Origin: Moringa oleifera
Taxonomy: Eukaryota > Streptophyta > Magnoliopsida > Brassicales > Moringaceae
Direction: 5' to 3'
Assembly: GCA_021397835.1 (NCBI GenBank)
Contig: JAJFZO010000609.1
Coordinates: 4,528,001-4,592,000, forward strand
Length of the DNA stretch: 64,000 bases
Notes under the pieces: generated by a model
The model's database searches: none
Told to the model about the DNA's origin: nothing
Seen by the model: the letters and a program-made list of their open reading frames with translations, nothing else
Position numbers and translations under genes: made by a program
Part shown: positions 1-12,708 of the stretch, one piece after another
How positions within the stretch are numbered: the stretch's first letter is position 1
Layout: each line of letters opens with the position of its first letter

Positions 1-119
1 GCCTAGATTTCAGATAATTTACTGTATTATTTATTATAAATTAAGATCGTTCAATCAAAAGTTTTTATACTGAATTTTTCTCTTTTATATGGCATTGATA
101 TTGCGCTTCCCTTTCTTCC

Positions 120-126
120 TATTTAA
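120..126 (+). promoter_or_regulatory. Putative TATA box of the DLK2-like relic
   Basis: TATTTAA lies about 100 bases before the first ATG of the DLK2-like frame. It is followed by a pyrimidine-rich stretch at 170-187 (CT repeats) of the sort often seen around plant transcription starts. Position and composition fit a core promoter, but nothing here proves use. Confidence 0.35.
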
Positions 127-221
127 GGAGGCCAAACCAGCAATGTAGAGGACCCAAACACAACTCTACCTCTTTCTCTCTCTTTCAATATATATCTCTA
201 TGCGGCTCACTGAAAAAATTG

Positions 222-569
222 ATGGTGCTTGAAAAGGCTCTTTCAGTAGTCATGAACATAAAAATATCGGCTCCGACAATGAAGCCATGGTTCTTGCACA
301 CAGGTTATGGATTAGACCAGTCTGTTTGGCATAAAATCCTCCTTGTCTTGACTCAGCATTATAAGGTTCTAGTATTTGATTGGACCTTCGCAACGGACTT
401 AAAAAATTCGAACCTCTTTGATCCTATGAAGTACTCTTCCTATGATACTTTTGCTGATGATTTGATAGCTCCAACGGATGAGTTTCGTGTGAAATCTTTA
501 GTTTCCATGGGGCACTCCATGTCTAGCATGATTGGGTGCATCGTTTCCATCAAAAAACCTGACTTATGA
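222..569 (+). pseudogene. DLK2/D14-like alpha/beta hydrolase, truncated 5' fragment
   Basis: A frame of 115 residues from the ATG at 222 (the TTG just before it is not a likely start). It aligns along its whole length with the N-terminal part of DLK2, the third branch of the D14/KAI2 strigolactone/karrikin receptor family. Landmarks are DQSVW (~residue 34), YKVLVFDWTF (~48-57, a DLK2-type signature), FDPMKYSS, and the nucleophile elbow GHSMSSMIG (~97-105) with the catalytic serine. Family members are about 265-270 residues long; here a TGA follows the sequence KKPDL at once, with no GT splice donor there. The cap domain and the catalytic Asp and His are absent. The bases to ~615 still translate, in another frame, to something like the next family segment (P...N...G-ES), which suggests a small deletion plus frameshift. 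The usual HGFGTD is also altered to HTGYGLD. I infer a non-functional paralogue fragment. Confidence 0.8.
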
Positions 570-615
570 TAGCCTTCCACTACTAATGTAATATCTACTA
601 ACGAGGGGGAATCTA

Positions 616-3600
616 ATTAATGGTTGTGTAATTCGTTTTGAAATAGTTTTCAAAATTCAAAAATAATTTTCCATATAAGACATTCAAAATATTTTTAAAA
701 AATTGATTAATTAATTAGTTAATTTCTGTTGTGTGTCAAATTAAGATTAATCAAATTATTATACTTCACAAATGGAATTGTCAAACACTAAGTAAATTAC
801 ACATTAAATATCTATTTTTTTTTCATTTTAGTAAATAAAAGATTTGAGAAACCCTCAAGAAGCATACAGTAAAAAAAAAGTTAAAAAAAATAAATTTACT
901 ACTCGAAGCATCTTTACTTACTTTAATTATGCTTTAACTAATCACTTTATGTAATAAACAAAAACTCAACTCAAAAATATCTAAAAGTTACTTGCAATAA
1001 TTAAATAAATTAATCAATTTCATTTACCTCGAATTAGAGCTGTTTTTCACCGATTTCTTCCCATATTTCTTCCATTTGTATCCATCGTCCATGATTACAT
1101 CTCCGATTTCATTCTTAATGCAACTCGATGCCTCACTTCCAATTTGTTTCTCTTCTCATTCTTACATTTCCTACAAGTATCAAAAGAAAGATAATAATCG
1201 TTATCGCTTAAGCAATAAAAATACTGATAATTAGCAGCATATATCTTAAATAAGAGAATTAAAGAAAATTATTTTAATATATGGTCACTTGCATGTTAGC
1301 ACTTTTCCTTGATGTTGCACCGTATTTGAATATTTCTACACTCCAACTTTCTTCATTTCTCTAACCAAGCACGTTCTAGCATAAATTTTGAAAATATTTA
1401 GAACATCATGATTGAATCAATGATGTAGTGAGGATCATTGACATTGAATTAAAGAGAAAAGTTAAAAGAAACTTACTAGAGCTGAAAGAGTGACGGTCTA
1501 AAATAAAACAACGCGACCTAATGGTCCTCATTTCTAATTTCTCTTCGTTTATGATTGATTTTCCAAAGATTACCCATGTCATAGCATTAAAAAAGTCTGA
1601 CTTTCTCTTTAAGCATAAGAGATGCCTTACGAGCATACATGGCGCATGATGGCAAGGGAAGTTTTGGATATAACTCAAGTAGATAGAAAAACAGTACACT
1701 ATATTTCCTTAGCTGATGTGACGCACCTGTACTTTTGCTAAGGCCTGGCTTATGAGCTAAACTTGGTTTCTTTCATAGGCTAAGGCCTATAACCAATATG
1801 ACCTAATAGTCTAGCTTAGGCTTATGGCCCTATAGTAGTAAAGCTCGACTATCGCTTATAAAGATATTTGAAGCCCATAGTCCCGTGGGTTCACATATAT
1901 ATAGTATTTTCGATACAGTTGGTGTTGGTACCATTATTAATGGGTATTTTTAAGGTTTAAGTAACCAAATTTATAATATTTTTATTTACATTATTAAATC
2001 TTTAAATAATCATGTCAATTTTATTAAAACTTTATCAAATATTATTCAAATATTTTTAAAATTGAATAAATTATTAAATTAAACAAAAAAGAAGTTTAAA
2101 AATTAGAAATTGAAGCATTATGATTGAATAAATTTATAATATTTTTATTTATATTATTAAGATAAATAATATAAAAATAAAAATAACAGTTATTTTTAAA
2201 GACCAATAATAAGATAAAAAATATTTTTTATTTGTTTAAATAATACTATTTTGATAAAAATTTAAAATTTTTATAACAAAATAAGTTTAATAATATAAAT
2301 AAATTAATATTGGTATTAAATGAAGTTAATGGATCAAAAAGCCAAGTCATAGTTCAACTAATCAAACAAACCAATTCGATCCAATACTTAAAAACATTAT
2401 AAAGAGATAACAACCATGAAAGTTTTGATTTTAAGCAAATAACCTCAAATTTGTAAAATACCTAATAACACAAAGATGTAACGGCATGACAATATATTCA
2501 TAAACTGTGCAAGAATTTTATAAAACAAATACCTTTTCATCCGTTAGAGATAATTTTCATTAAAATAATAGCACCCCCAACATCTCTCGATAATAGATAA
2601 TACCATTTCAAATGTTTAGATGTAAACAGATAACCAAGCTCATGAGAAGCCACTAAGGAAATACCTAGTTATTTAATCTTTCAAGTCTGTACATGCATAA
2701 GAAGAAATAGAAGTAATTTTGGTTTAGAATTTATCTTTCATTTGTTAGCTCACATAACTTGATAAGAATACAAAGAAAAAAAATATTATATGACTTTCTC
2801 ATTAAGTACAAGAAAATAGTTACTTCTAGATAACAAAAAAAAAAAAAAAAAATCTGATGATCCATATTTTAATATCTTTTTTCACTTTACAACTTATGTC
2901 CAACCAAATAAAGCATCAAATATTAGAAAGAATAATTTAAAATATAAATGAGCATGCTTTGAATTTTTACAACAAAATAGTTACTCCCAGGTAACTAAAA
3001 AATCTAATAATTAATAGATTAGTATCTTTTTATTTTTTTTGTCACTGTACAACTTCTCTCTAATCAGACAAAGCATCAAATATCAGAATGAATGATTTGA
3101 AATGTAAATGAGCATGCTTTAAGTTTGACACCAAAAGAACAATCAAAGAAAAGCTTTCCATTAAACTACATATCATTGCAACAAAAGGAGAAGAATTTTA
3201 CTTTTAAAAGCAAATTTGATACTAGATAGCCTGCAGGTGTACTTAATAGCTGCTTTGTGACTAGGAAGTTTAGTCAAAGTCTAAGTAGTGTACCCACTAT
3301 AAACTGAAGGAAAAAGACAGTTCACAGAGGAGTGGATAGCATCCTTACTTGTTCACTACAAAATAAATAAAACTAATGGTAGAAAGGTTGATAAAAAAAC
3401 TATTTCATTTAGCTACAATAAAGCTTCCTTCAATAAATCATAATTTCAAATCAATAATGACTAGAGGGTTGTAGAAGATAATAAGAATGTGATAGATCAC
3501 TGCATCATTCAAATAATAAACTGAAAGTTAATGCAAAAGTTAATAAAAAAATTTAAGGAAAAATATGGTCTTCATAGGGAGATTAACATCAAAGCATTAC

Positions 3601-5505
3601 AATCTATGCCTATGGAAGCAAAATAACATAACTGATCTTCTAAAAAAACCACCAAAGAGAAATATAGAAAAATAAAGTTTTATTTATGCAATGCAACATA
3701 GTGGGAGAAAGAGAGAGAAATGATGATAAAGAAGATTTGATAGTTTAATCAATGCCATAAATATCAACCATCAAATGAGAATCAGTAACAAGTGAGAAAA
3801 GTTGTAAAAAATTTAAGATAATTGAAAGTTTTGAGCAAGACTTAGGACTAGGAAAAGCAGAGGACAGAAACTACATATGCCACTTTTTTAAAAAATATAT
3901 ATAGAATCTACTAAGTTAGAATTAATTTCAAAATGTCAAGGCAACTAACAATAACAGTAACTTATGACATGAACAATGAGTATCTAGGAATAAAAAGCAA
4001 CCAAAACAATTAACTTGATTTCTTAGAAATATGAACTAATTTTATTTTTTAAAATTCCAACCCAATTAAAAGGTAGTATGAAAACATATTTCATGTCTAC
4101 CCTTGCTTCAAATTAATGCAAGTGGTGCGACATACCTACTATCTAAGACAACATCAAGGCTACCAAACATAGAGAACTTGCTGTGAAATTCTATTTAGTA
4201 TGTTATATTTAATTTTTGTTATGTTGCCTTCAAGCACAAATAATCAATTGGTTCTATTAATTCGCTTGAAAACCTTCATGAAAATATGCAATGAACCAAT
4301 AAATCTACAAATGCATCAAACTAGCAAACCTAGATGATTTAATTATTTCTTAAATTATAGTAAGAAATATTAGAAAATTGTTTCTATACTTTAGGCTCAT
4401 CTTATCATGATTGAGAGACATGTGTAAGAATCCCAACTTTAAATGCAGTGTGCCCTTATAACTCATAAGCACGAACAACCTAGAAGCACAATTATAAAAA
4501 AGGAAATAGTGATAAGTGCCATATAACAATTTTTTTTTTTTAGAAAGTAATAAGTAATACAAAAAAATACAAAGTTAAATACCTTTCTAATTCTCTCCCT
4601 GCAATAAAGTTAAATCTTGTTATCCAATCTCCCCAATGGTAGGACTAAATTCTTAATACTATTAGGTACTTCTACTAATGAAATTGGCCACCATTGGTTT
4701 TGAATCAACAAAAAAAAAAAAAAAAGATTTCAAACATGAGGACAAACATTGAATGAGAACAAAAGAGCAAAGGATTAATTATAGCAAAGCATTACAAGAT
4801 GAGATCCACTTTCTTACTCTATTTGCACAAATCACAATGGCAAACATAGATATATGTAGATTACTATTAAGCAACAAGACCTACTAATTTGATATTTAGT
4901 CATCAAGTATGAGCCCACAACTCCTACATTACTTAGTCACCTTCTACATGCAAACCATGATATTTGGGTTCAAAAAAAATCATGATATCAATAATTCCAT
5001 ATGTCAATTTTTATTCTAAGATGTTATAGTGGGGGAAAATGTTATAACTTTATAAAATAAGTGGATTTGGGTAAAGTTGTTCAGCCTTTCGTTGAACATT
5101 CTCATTGATATTGATTGTTATTAACACACATCATATAATTTAATTTAATTTTTTTTAAAAAAATTATTTTAAAATATATAATTTTTATCATCAATTTCAA
5201 ACATTAGCAATTATGAAAACCTACTCTTGATAAAGTTGTTACAATTGAAAATTTGAGAATTCTTTGGTCCAAATTCTTTGATCAATGCCTTCCATCCCAT
5301 CTAGTGCCTTTATACATTTCATTATAGAAAACTTGTCTGCATTCCTTATAATTACAATTGCCCTCATTTTTTAAGCACTGCTATTTCTAGCATTACATCA
5401 AGAATTGCATCATTAATAGCCTTACGACTTCTCTTACGATGACCAGAACTGGACGGCATCACGAATAAGCGTTTGTTATGTCCATCCAATATTGAACATC
5501 ATCCC
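616..5505. other. AT-rich intergenic DNA, no gene recognised
   Basis: Nearly 4.9 kb of AT-rich sequence with poly-A runs (for example 2836-2851 and 4710-4725) and scattered short frames on both strands that resemble nothing I know. A slightly GC-richer stretch at 1720-1880 has several AGGCCTA/TAGGCTTA-like words and may be an old element. The only clear structure is the tandem duplication listed separately. Confidence 0.6.
2814..3133. repeat. Tandem duplication, two copies of ~160 bp
   Basis: Copy 1 (about 2814-2973) and copy 2 (about 2974-3133) share the same order of words: AAAATAGTTACT, a run of A then TCT(G/A)AT(G/A)AT, TAGTATCTTTTT-like, TGTACAACTT, AAGCATCAAATAT, and ATGAGCATGCTTT near the end. 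Divergence is moderate, so the duplication is not recent. No coding sense is visible. Confidence 0.75.
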
Positions 5506-8500
5506 CAAATCTAGAACTAGACCTTTTGTCCTAGACGCTAAATCTTAAGACTATAGATACTAAACCCTAAACTTCAAACCCTAGATTTTAATTCCTTAAC
5601 CCTAGAATCCTAGACACTAATTCCTAGATTATACTTTATACCTTAGATCTATGACCTTAAATCCTAAAACCTAATCCCTAGATCTTAGACCTTTGAAACC
5701 TAGACTTTACACCTTAGACTTTGGACCTTTGACCATTGACCTGGTACCTTAAACCTTAAACCTTGTATCTTAGACCTTAAAACCTAAAATCTAGACCCTA
5801 GACCTTAGACCTTAAAACGCTACACTTTAAATACTAGATCTTAAACCTTCAACTATAAACCTTAAACCTTAAAATCCTGAACCCTAAACCTTAAAACCTT
5901 GAACCCTAAATATTAGACCCTAGACTTTGGATCTTAAACCCTAGACCCTTGACCTTAGATCTCAAACCTCAGATCATAGCCCCTAGATCCTAGATCCTAG
6001 ATAATAGACCCTAAACCATAGAATCTGAACAACAAATCCTTAAATCCAAGACACCTTAGATCCTAGATAATAGACCCTAAACCCTAGAACTTGAACAATA
6101 GCCTTAAACTATAAACCCTATACTCTAGATCATAATTCTTAAGCTGTAGACTCTAGACCTTAGCCCTTAGATCCTAAAACCTAGATCCTAGAACCGTAGA
6201 CCCTAGACACTTCAAGACCCTAAACTCTTACACTCTAGATTGTAAACCTTTGACCCTTGACATGACACCATTTACTCTACACCCTACCCTAAAACCTATA
6301 ACCCTAAAATCTAAAACCTTGATCCTAAACCTTAAACCTAAAATCTTTTTCCAAAGATCCAAGACTATGGACCCTAAGCCTTGGCCCTTAGATCCTAGAC
6401 CTTACACCCTTGACTTTACACCTTACTTTAAAATTGTAGAACCCTTAGATCTAAAATCAAGACCAAATATCCTAAACCCTAAACCTTAGACCCTAAACCT
6501 ATGCCTTAGACCTTAAACCTTAGACCTTAGATCTTAAACCCTAAACAATAAACCCTAAATTATAGATAGTAAATTGTAGACCCTACAACCTAAATTGTAG
6601 GCCATAAATCGTAGACCCTAGGCTTTACACTTTATAACTTAGATCCTAGACCTAAAATCCTAAAACCCTAGACCTTAGACCTTAAAATCCTATACCCTAA
6701 ACATCAAACCCTTAGACTTTTAAACCTTAGACTTGAGACCTTAGACCCTAATCTTAGATCTTGGACCCTACCTAATCCTTGGAACTTAACCTTAGATGTT
6801 ACAATCCTAAACTTTAATACTAGATCCTAGACTCTAAACCTTAAAACTTAGACGCTTTAACCTAAAACCATGAAATCCTATCCTAGAACCTAAAACCTAG
6901 AAACCTTAAAACTTTAGACCTTAAACCCTATACCCTTTAAACCTAGACATTAGAGCCTAAACTCCTATATGTTAAACCTTAAGCCCTAAAATCTAGGCCT
7001 TAGATCCTAAATCCTAAAATCTATAAACATTAAAACCCATTAGACCTTAAAACCTTAGATTTTAGACTTTAGGATCTAGATCTTAGACTCTTAAACCCAA
7101 GACCAAAGACCCTAAACCCTAAAGTCTAATACTTTAGACTGTAAACCCTAAACCCTAGATCCTAGACCTAGACATAGACCTTAAACCCTAGATCCTAGAC
7201 CTAGACATAGACCCTAAACCATATATCCTATATCCTAAACCCTAGAACTTGAACCTTAGACCCTTGTTTCTAAGGTTTAGATCCTAAAATTCTAAACCCT
7301 AACACTAACCTTAAATCCTACCCTAAACCCTATACCCTGGTCCCTCAGACCTTAAACTCTAAATTTGAAATCCTAGACCCAAGACACCATAATCTTAAAC
7401 CTTAGACCCTACACTTTAGAACACTACACCTAAAACTTTAAACCTAGACCTTGAACCTTAGATCTTAAACCTTAGACCTTAGACTATGACCCCCTAAACC
7501 TCGAACCATAGCCCCTAAATTACACCCTATACCCTAGACCCAGATTATGCCTATACCGTAAACCTTATATTATACCTTATACCCTAGAACTTAGACCCTC
7601 AAATCCTAAGTTAACAAACCCTAAAACTTACTCTTTGGATTTCAGGCCTTAAACTCCAATTTCAAGACTTTAAATCCATAAAATAGTAAAACCTAAAATC
7701 TAGACCCTAGACCCAAAACCTTAGATCGAACCTTAAAGCCCTACATCTTTAACACAGACCGTAGATCATAATCCATAAACTCAAGACCTTAGAATGCTAA
7801 CCTTAAGGCCAAAACTGTAGGCCCTACACCCTACACTCTACACCTAGATCCTAAAACCTTGAAACCTTAAAACCCTGAAATCCTAAAACACTAGACCGTA
7901 ACCCTAGAGTTGAAAACCTTAGACCTTAAAACCTTAGATCCTATAATCTTAAACTCTAAGCCCTACCTTAGACAAAAGATCCTACACCCTAAGTCCTAGA
8001 TTCTAAACCTTGGACCTTAAAACACTTGACACTAAGCCCTAGACTTCCTAAACTTAGATCCTAGACCCTAATTCCTAAACCTAAACCGTAGAAGTAGACC
8101 TTAAATCCTAAACCTTAGACCCTAGATTCTAGACCCCACACCTTACTTTAAAACTCAATATTCTAGATCCTAAACCATACCTTAAAACCCGAGAATCTTA
8201 AAACCTAAAGCTTGGACCCTATACCATAAACCATCAACTATTATAAATCGTAGACCTTAGTTGACTCTACACCCTACCTTAAAACCCTAGAACCCTAAAA
8301 CCCTAAAATCTTGGACCTTAAACCTTAGAGCCTAGATCCTAAAATCTATACTCTAAATCCTAAACTGTATACCCTAAACTCTAAACCCCAGATCGTGTAC
8401 TTTTAACCCTAGAACCTTAAACCCTTTCAGCCCTAAAATTAAACCCTAAAACTAGTCCATAGATCCCAAGGCCCTAGACCTCTTCCTTGGACCCTAAATC

Positions 8501-9826
8501 TAGAATCTTGAACCCTATACTCTAGACTAAGATCCTAAAACATAAAAGCCCTTAAACCTTAAAATCTTAGAATTCGAACTCTAGAACCAAGACCTTAGAT
8601 TCTAAAACCCTACATCTTAAAATTCTAGAACCCTAAAACTTAGAGCCTAAAACCGATATCCTATACTTTAAAACTTAGATCCTAAACACTAAACCTTAGA
8701 CCTTATATCATAAACTCTGGACTGTAGATCCTAATTTATAAACCATAAAACTTGGATCCTAGAGACCCTAGACCCTATACCTTAGACCAAAACCCTAGAC
8801 AATTGACCTTAAACCCTAGATTGTGAATCGTAAACCCTACAGGCCTATCCATAGACCCTAAACAACCCTACACTAAACCCTAAACCCTAAAACTCTACAT
8901 TAAACCTTAAACCTAAAGCGAATACCTTAAAATCCTAAATCCTAAAGCCAATACCTTAAACCCAAAAACCCTACCATAAGCCCTAGACCTTAATCCCTAA
9001 GAGCATAAACCTTAGACCTAAAATCCTAACCCCTAGACCATAACCCTAAAATCCAACCCCAAAAACTTAGACTCATGATCCTAAACCTTAGACCTTAGAA
9101 CTTAAAACCCTAAAAACTAGATCCTAAACTTTAGACTCTAGGTCTTCGACCTTACCCTTTACCTTGATCCTTGATCTTAGACCCTAAAACCTTAAAGGAA
9201 TAGACCTTAACCCTAAAATGCTAGACTCTGGATCTTAAAAATCGTCACTTTAAACCTTAAACCTCTAAAACATTAGAATTAGAGCCAAAAACCCTAGATC
9301 TTGAAACCTTACATCCTAAAATATTAAACCTTAAACGCTAGATCATGGACCCTTGACCGTGGATTTTAGACTCATGACCCTAGACTTTAAACCTTAAACT
9401 TTAAACCATAAACCCTAGACTCAAGAACCTTGACTTTAGATCCTACATCCTACACACTAGATCCTAAAACACTTGACACTAAACCCTTACACCCCAGACT
9501 CAAGACTTTAGAACCTAAACTCCTATACTCTAAAACCTAAACTCCTATACTCTAAACCGTAAACACAAGACCCTAGACCGTAACCTAAAACTGTATAACC
9601 CTAGACGTTAAAACCTAGACTCAAGATCCTAAACCGTAGGCCTAATACTTTAGACGCTACACCCTAGACCTTACCATAAAACTCTCAAACCCTAAAACTT
9701 AGACCTAAGATCCGAGACTAAGCCTTAAACACTAGACCATTGACCATAGTCACTAGATCGTAGACCTTAGATGTCTTGGAGTCTAAAACACTAAAACTCA
9801 AAACCTGCACCATAAACCCAAGATGA
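5506..9826. repeat. Degenerate telomere-like (CCCTAAA) block, ~4.3 kb
   Basis: The block is an almost unbroken string of words such as CCCTAAA, CCCTAGA, CCTTAGA, CCTTAAA and CCTAGATC, mostly 6-8 bases apart. The plant telomere unit is CCCTAAA/TTTAGGG. Exact tandem units survive only in short runs: 7110-7123 (two units) and 8873-8891 (nearly three). The C-rich strand is on + throughout, with no inversion seen. Local re-duplications are visible (offsets of about 66, 33 and 22 bases; see findings). The 79-residue plus-strand frame at 6250-6489 is only a translation of the repeat. I infer a decayed interstitial telomeric or subtelomeric block rather than a functional telomere. Confidence 0.85.
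8873..8891. repeat. Best-preserved exact telomere units
   Basis: CTAAACCCTAAACCCTAAA, nearly three perfect heptamers. It is the longest exact run I found in the telomere-like block. Confidence 0.8.
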
Positions 9827-11474
9827 AACAATCGATTGTCCTACCATTGCTCTTTCTTCACCATTGCCTACAGAATCATCATGCTCAAAAGAACCATTAG
9901 TCTCAGAGTTGCTATAAAGTAAACCATCCAAAACAAAATAAAATATTAGAAGTTTGCAACTTATCATTCCAAAAAAAACATATTAACAAGATGAAAGCAT
10001 GTCTAAGAAAATCAAGAAAAAAATAAAATTAGAAAATGAATTATCAAATCAAGAAAATTTATAACATAAAAAATTAAAAAAGTTAAAAATAATCAATACT
10101 AATGGAGGTTTAATAATAAAAAGATAAGCCCGAATCTAGGAATCCATACTTGCACCTATCAAAGAAGAAACAAAAAATACCAGTTTATTTCTACACCCAC
10201 TGCTACTGCTAGTGCTAGATCACTCTTACTGCTAAAAAACAAAAGAACATACAATTATGATGTATAAAAAAATATTATCGATAAAGGTACTATTTTGCAA
10301 GATAATAAGTATGTACAAGGGATGGTAAAAACCTCCCTTAGCAATAAATGGATAAGCCCTAATGTAGGAAACCTTATTTGGAGTAACCAAGGGAACAATC
10401 GGCTGTCATGCTATTGCTCTTTCTTCATCATTGCGTGCAGAATCACCATGCTTAAAAGAACCATTAGTCTAAAAATTTGTTATAAAGTAAACCATCCAAA
10501 ACAAAACAAAATATTAGGAGTTTGCAACTTATCATTCCAATATATATATATATATATTAAGAAGAAGAAAGTATGTCTAAGAAAATCGAGAAAAAAAATA
10601 AAATTAAAAAATGAATAATCAAATCAAGAAAATCTATGACATAAAAAATCAAAAAAGTTTAAAAAAATCCAACACAAATAAAGGTTTAATAATAAAAAAA
10701 TAAGCTCGAATCAAGGAATTCATACCTGCACCTACCGAAAAAGCAACAAAAAATACCAGTTTATTTCTACAACTGCTGTTGCTAGTGCTAGATCACTGCT
10801 ACTGCTAAGCAACAAAAAAACATACGATTATGAGGCATAGAAAAATATTACCGATAAAGGTGCAATTTTCCAAGATAATAAGTATGTACAAGGGATGGTA
10901 TAATCCTCTGTTAACAATAAATGGATAAGGCCCCATGCAGGAAACCTTATTTGCAGTTACCAAGGGAACAATCGATTGTCCTGTCGTTGCTCTTTCTTCA
11001 TCATTGCTTGCAGAATCTTTGCAACATAGTGCTTAAAAAAACCATTAATCTCACAGTCGCTATAAGGTAAACCATCTAAAAAAAAAAAAAGGAGTTTGTA
11101 ACTTGTCATTCCTAAAAAAAATATTAACAAGATGAAAGTATGCCTAAGAAAATCGAGAACAAAAATAAAATTAAAAAATGAATAATCAAATCAAAAAAAT
11201 TTATAATATAAAAAATCAAAAAAGTTGAAGAAAATCCAATACCAATAGAGGTTTAACAATAAAAAGATAAGCCCGAATGTAGGAATCCATACCTACACAT
11301 GCCGACGAAGTAATAAAAAATACTAGTTTATTGCTACACGTAATGCTGCTGCTGCTCGTGCTAGATCACTGCTACTGCTAAGAAAGAAAAAAAACCACTT
11401 TATTCCTATAGCTACTGCTACTCATGGTGCTAGATCAATGCTATCGTTAAGCAACAAAAAACATACGATTATGA

Positions 11475-11824
11475 GGCATAAAAAAATTTTACCAATAAAG
11501 GTGCTATTTTTCAAGATAATAAGTACGTAGAAAGGATGGTAGAATCTTCCCTTAACAATAAATGGATAAGCCCCCATGTAGGAAACTTTATTTGGAGTTA
11601 CCAAGGGAACAATCGATTATCGTGCCATTGCTTTTTCTTCATCATTGCGTGCAAAATGTATCGAACAAACTGGTATTTAAGGTTCAACAATAAAAAGATA
11701 AGCCCGAATGTAGGAATCCATACCTGCACATACCGAAGAAGCAACAAAGAATATCAGCTTATTGTTATAGCTACTACTACTGCTAGTGCTAGATTGCTGC
11801 TACCGCTAAGCAACATACGATTAT
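11475..11824. repeat. Internally deleted satellite monomer (~350 bp)
   Basis: Near 11656 the sequence passes straight from the start of the 'TTGC-GTGCA' segment to the GGTTCAACAATAAAAAGATA segment. About 225 bases that every full monomer has are missing, including the A-rich middle. Confidence 0.8.
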
Positions 11825-12640
11825 GATGCATAAAAAAATATTACCGATAAAGGTGCTATTTTTTGAGATAATAAGTATGTATGAGCAATGGTAGAATCTT
11901 CCCTTAACAATAAATGGATAAGCCTCATGCAAGAAACCTTATTTACAGTTACCAAGGGAACAATCGATCCTCCTATTGCTCTTTCTTCATCATTACTTGC
12001 AGAATCTTTTAAACATCGTACTCAAAACAACCATTGGTCTCAAAGTTACTATAAAGTAAACCATCCAAAAAAAAAAAAGTTAGAAGTTTGCAACTTATCA
12101 TTCCTAAAAAACATATTAATAAGATGAAAGCATGTCTTAGAAAATCGAGAAAAAAATAAAATTAGAAAATAAATAATCAAATCAAGAAAATTTATAACAT
12201 AAAAAATGAAAAAAGTTGAAAAAAATCCAATACCAATGGATGTTTAATAATAAAAAGATAAGCTCGAATGTAAGAATCCATATGTGCACCTCTCGAAGAA
12301 GCAGCAAAAAATACTAGTTTATTGTTGCGCCTACTACTGCTGCTGCTCGTGCTAGATAACTGCTATTGCTAAGCAACAAAAAAACATACGATTATGAGGC
12401 ATATAAAAATATTACCGATAAAGGTGCTTTTTTCCAAGATAATAAGTATGTACAAGGGACGGTAGAATCTTCTCTTCATAATAAATGGATAAGCCCCCAT
12501 GTAGGAAACCTTATTTGGAGTTACCAATGATCGATTGTCTTGTCATTGCTCTTTCTTCATCATTGCATGCGGAATCTTTGCAACATCATGCTCAAAAGAG
12601 CCATTAGTCTTAGGGTTGCTATAATGTAAACCATTCAAAA

Positions 12641-12643
<3 letters not shown>

Positions 12644-12687
<44 letters not shown>

Positions 12688-12708
12688 GTATATGTATATA
12701 TATATATT
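12644..12708. repeat. TA/TATG microsatellite inside a satellite monomer
   Basis: An expanded (TA)n run passes into (TATG)n and back to TA. It occupies the short AT tract that follows AGTAAACC(A)TCCAAAAC in other monomers. Smaller TA tracts sit at the same place in monomers near 10542, 13262, 14417 and 30546, so this is a site that expands repeatedly. Confidence 0.85.

Noticed and set aside
6250..6489. 79-residue frame rich in P, L, K
   Set aside because: It is a translation of the telomere-like repeat; the periodic LKP/LDP words mirror the heptamers and match no protein.
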